From CAYWKL01 sp964459095 (GTDB lineage: Bacteria > Patescibacteriota > Microgenomatia > Daviesbacterales > UBA10151), in contig CAYWKL010000020.1 in the NCBI GenBank assembly GCA_964459095.1, positions 1 through 16,928 of the forward strand: 16,928 bases of DNA, in the 5' to 3' direction. The translations under genes and the position numbers were made by a program. Of the stretch, positions 14,754 through 16,928 are shown piece by piece (positions within the stretch are counted from its first letter, which is position 1; each line of letters starts with the position of its first letter). A model generated the notes under the pieces. It worked only from the letters and a program-made list of their open reading frames with translations, did no database searches and was not told the origin of the DNA.

Positions 14754-15480
14754 CATTTTGTTTACTCAGATTTCTCTGAGGATCAGACTATATCTTTTCC
14801 GTCGACTTAACGTTACGGAATTGGCATATAATATGAGTTTAATTTCGCAGAAATCAAGCTCTGCTCAAATTCCAGATTATCTGGCACCTCATATATCAGT
14901 CGTTACGGGGACACCTACTAAGATTGTTCTTTGGGATGAAAAGTAGTTATACCCTTGCATCTTTTTAATCCAAACCACCGCTTGTTCTTTTGAAACCAGC
15001 TTTTGTTGTAGTTTAGGGATTAATTCCAACATCAAATCAACTTGCTTCTTCTTAAACTTTAAGTAAGGCTTTAATAGAGTTAAGGTATTAAAAACTTTTT
15101 GAAACCCTTCTATTCTCAGTTCACAGATCTTATCGTTGCGAGTATAAACATACCCACAACCTAATACCTGCTTAAACCATTCTATCTGTTCAAGATGACG
15201 ATTATCCTGATAGAAACATATAACTGTTTTTATCCGAAATACCTCAATGCCAGATTTTCGACGATGCATTTGAAGCATAATACTTCCATCACCATCCAAA
15301 AACCCTGCTATGTATGCAAGATTAATTTGATCTATCTTAGAGAGTCTTCCCACGGTATTACCCATTGACTGTTATTAATTGGGTTCATAATAGAACCGTA
15401 ATAAACCCAAAGTCAAGAGGGCTTCACCGTTATTAGCCAAATTGTCACTCCGACATTTCGTCGGAGAGTAGCAATTTCTC
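14754..15480 (-). mobile_element. Group I intron in the sarcin-ricin loop of 23S rRNA
   Basis: The 5' exon ends CTCTAGT and the 3' exon begins ACGAGAGG, restoring the E. coli-like CTAGTACGAGAGGACC. The exon ends in U and the intron ends in G, as group I splicing requires. P1 forms from exon UAGU with intron GCUA, giving a U.G pair at the splice site. Core elements are visible: P (about 15420-15437, AACGGTGAAGCC), Q (15346-15359, AATACCGTGGGAAG), R (about 14895-14910, GTAACGACTGA) and S (14784-14796, AAGATATAGTCTG). A GAAA-capped P9 hairpin is at 14765-14780 and a P2-like hairpin near 15450-15468. It encodes a LAGLIDADG protein. Confidence 0.9.
14889..15365 (-). CDS. Intron-encoded LAGLIDADG homing endonuclease, single-motif type
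   Basis: The 158-residue protein has one LAGLIDADG motif, LAYIAGFLDGDGSI (about 16-29), whose final acidic residue should bind the metal. Single-motif proteins act as homodimers, as I-CreI does. Known role: it cuts intron-less 23S genes so that repair copies the intron in. The frame spans the intron core: its first codons overlap the Q element, and its last codons with the TGA stop overlap the R element of P7. The start is therefore constrained by the ribozyme; ATG 15365 is the only reasonable choice and has no Shine-Dalgarno. The protein looks full-length and intact. Confidence 0.9.
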   Translation of the reverse strand: MGNTVGRLSKIDQINLAYIAGFLDGDGSIMLQMHRRKSGIEVFRIKTVICFYQDNRHLEQIEWFKQVLGCGYVYTRNDKICELRIEGFQKVFNTLTLLKPYLKFKKKQVDLMLELIPKLQQKLVSKEQAVVWIKKMQGYNYFSSQRTILVGVPVTTDI

Positions 15481-15677
15481 ACTAGAGACCACTCCCCTCA
15501 AGTATCAAAACGCCCATACTGGATAGAGTCCGAACTGGCTTACGCCGTTCTGAACCCAGCTCGCGTACGGTTTTAACGGGCGAACAGCCCGACCCTTGGA
15601 AGGTACTTCCCCTCCAGGATACCATGAGCCGACATCGAGGTGCCGAACGCTACCGTCCTTGTGGACTGTTGGGTAGC

Positions 15678-15713
<36 letters not shown>

Positions 15714-15875
15714 TGCCGTGAGGATCCCCCGATCCTTCACGAGATCACTAAAGCCTGCTTTCGCACTAGTTCGACATGTCCGTCTCACTATCAAGCACTC
15801 TATATACTTTTGCGCTTAAACCTCGATTTCTTTTCGAGGCAAGAGTACCGTTGCACTCCTCCGTTACGATTTTGG

Positions 15876-16807
15876 CAAATCTGTTAACTTTTAAATTTTG
15901 GTAATTTGTAATAAAAGTATGGCAATAAGTGAGGGGTGAGTAACTTAGTTAATACTCCAGCACTTTTAGCAGAAATATAAATCTGCAAGCCATCTTTTTG
16001 TCTTCGAATACCTGTCTGTAAAGAGAATTTTCTGGTTAGAATCTGGCATAATTTAATAATCTCATTTTCATTGAACCCATGAGTATTAATAATTCTACCA
16101 TTACACTCTTTCGACTTAACTGATCCATCTCCCATAAACCAAACAGCTAAACTGATTGGCGTTAGAAGATTTTCAATATCATTAGGAATAATTTTCTTTC
16201 CGTTTAAATAGAACAGTTGCTTATAGAGAAAGAATTGTTTTGAAGTTAAAGTGCTAAAATATACTTTAGTTTTCTTTACCGTTGGACCTGTTCTGATAAA
16301 ATCCTTAAAGATTTCAAACAACCAGTCAACAAATACTCTCTGTTTTAAGCTTTGTTCTACTCTCAAACGAGCTACTTGTGAATTCTTCCAGGTTTCAATA
16401 TGACCATCTCCTAAAAGATAGCCTACCAGAACTTGCTTTTGGAATTCACCAAGTATTAATTCCTTTTTAAGTATTCTCGGACGCATAAATTACCGTGGTT
16501 TAAAATCCTAAGCCATTTCTGCCTAGGTCTCCGATTCGCATCGAAGTTCAGACTGTATTATCCCCGCACCATACGGTGCGTGGGTCAACATGCAGTCGTT
16601 GAGGGGTCCCGACGTAATGTCGGACTTCCCTGCTGATTGTCTGCACCTGACACATTTTCAGTACTGATCTCAGATTAACCGAAATTAATCCGAACTGTCA
16701 ATACTAGTGCAGGATTCTCAGATGTTCCAGCATATAGTTGATTGGCACTCCGATGTTACCATCGGAGGTCCCCAGCGAAATAATCTAACGATAGATTCTT
16801 TCTTTCG
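15876..16807 (-). mobile_element. Group I intron in helix 81 region of 23S rRNA
   Basis: The exons GGTTTCCT and CCAAAATCGTAACGG join to a 23-nt stretch the same length as E. coli GGTCTCCT-CCTAAAGAGTAACGG. The 5' exon ends in U and the intron ends in G. P1 can form between exon UUCCU and intron GGGGA, with U.G at the splice site, enclosing an extended stem. Core elements in order are P (about 16723-16744), Q (16625-16643, AATCAGCAGGGAAG), R (16591-16602, TCAACGACTGCA) and S (16548-16563, GATAATACAGTCTGA), with a P8 hairpin between R and S (GCACC/GGTGC). The endonuclease gene lies after the core. Confidence 0.9.
15884..16486 (-). CDS. Intron-encoded LAGLIDADG homing endonuclease, two-motif type
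   Basis: The 200-residue protein carries two LAGLIDADG-type motifs, VGYLLGDGHI (about 21-30) and LAVWFMGDGSV (about 113-123). It is therefore a pseudo-symmetric monomer of the LAGLIDADG DNA endonuclease class, different from the protein of the neighbouring intron. Known role: site-specific cleavage of intron-free 23S alleles. Unlike the other intron, the whole frame lies downstream of the ribozyme core (after S), in the P9 region, and its TAA ends 8 bases before the 3' splice site. ATG 16486 has no Shine-Dalgarno. The frame is intact, suggesting recent activity or selection. Confidence 0.9.
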   Translation of the reverse strand: MRPRILKKELILGEFQKQVLVGYLLGDGHIETWKNSQVARLRVEQSLKQRVFVDWLFEIFKDFIRTGPTVKKTKVYFSTLTSKQFFLYKQLFYLNGKKIIPNDIENLLTPISLAVWFMGDGSVKSKECNGRIINTHGFNENEIIKLCQILTRKFSLQTGIRRQKDGLQIYISAKSAGVLTKLLTPHLLPYFYYKLPKFKS

Positions 16808-16928
16808 AGGAAACCGCCCCAGTTAAACTGTCCGCCAGACCTTGTCCCCTGAACCGTTTTTATAGATTCAAAGGTTAGTCCTGAAAAATCAAAAGAGAGG
16901 TGTTTCATCGTCGATTTCTCTCCCTCCT

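Noticed and set aside
14758..14946. Plus-strand 62-codon frame within intron 1
   Set aside because: It runs antisense through the ribozyme core (R, S and P9), whose bases are explained by RNA structure; no start signal.
15868..16807. Alternative 5' splice site of intron 2 after GAAAGAAAGAAT
   Set aside because: The spliced product would be several bases longer than the E. coli H81 region and P1 would lack the U.G pair; cutting after GGTTTCCT restores the exact length.

Overview
The window looks like a chromosomal segment of a Patescibacteria/CPR bacterium, most probably of the Microgenomates (OP11) type. The basis is indirect. The DNA is AT-rich with the standard genetic code (no in-frame UGA needed). 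Several starts lack a Shine-Dalgarno sequence. The 23S rRNA gene carries two group I introns encoding LAGLIDADG endonucleases and lacks most of the L1-stalk helix H78. Ribosomal protein S1 has only four repeats, and several genes encode large, modular envelope proteins. No phylogenetic test could be run, so the lineage is an inference.

Layout, right to left, because almost everything is on the minus strand. From 16928 to about 14525 is the 3' part of a 23S rRNA gene, split into three exons by two self-splicing introns (932 and 727 nt by my junctions), each with a different type of homing endonuclease. No 5S gene follows. After about 80 bp with a promoter comes rpsA (S1), and then radA 9 bp later. 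Next are an acidic membrane protein with a LytR_C domain, a YacL-like membrane PIN-TRAM protein, and a membrane-anchored heparinase II/III-like polysaccharide lyase. The last three genes each end at a nearly identical 25-27 bp palindrome.

Between 7202 and 7443 lie a palindrome, a possible minus-strand promoter and a possible 26-codon membrane peptide. A plus-strand HspR-like MerR regulator (6896-7201) has a good sigma-70-type promoter. About 780 bp of extremely AT-rich DNA separates it from the next gene.

From 6115 to beyond base 1 one uninterrupted minus-strand frame (at least 2038 codons) encodes an unusual fusion. It joins transposase/integrase-type helix-turn-helix modules, a membrane family-2 glycosyltransferase with all catalytic motifs, another membrane segment, two beta-sandwich-like repeats and at least 13 kelch-like repeats of about 60 residues. 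Together with the lyase, this suggests synthesis and remodelling of surface polysaccharide.

The main points for a second look are the HTH-glycosyltransferase-propeller fusion, GC-rich palindromic inserts read in frame inside RadA and the glycosyltransferase, an intron placed in the sarcin-ricin loop whose endonuclease gene overlaps the ribozyme core at both ends, and the shortened L1 stalk.
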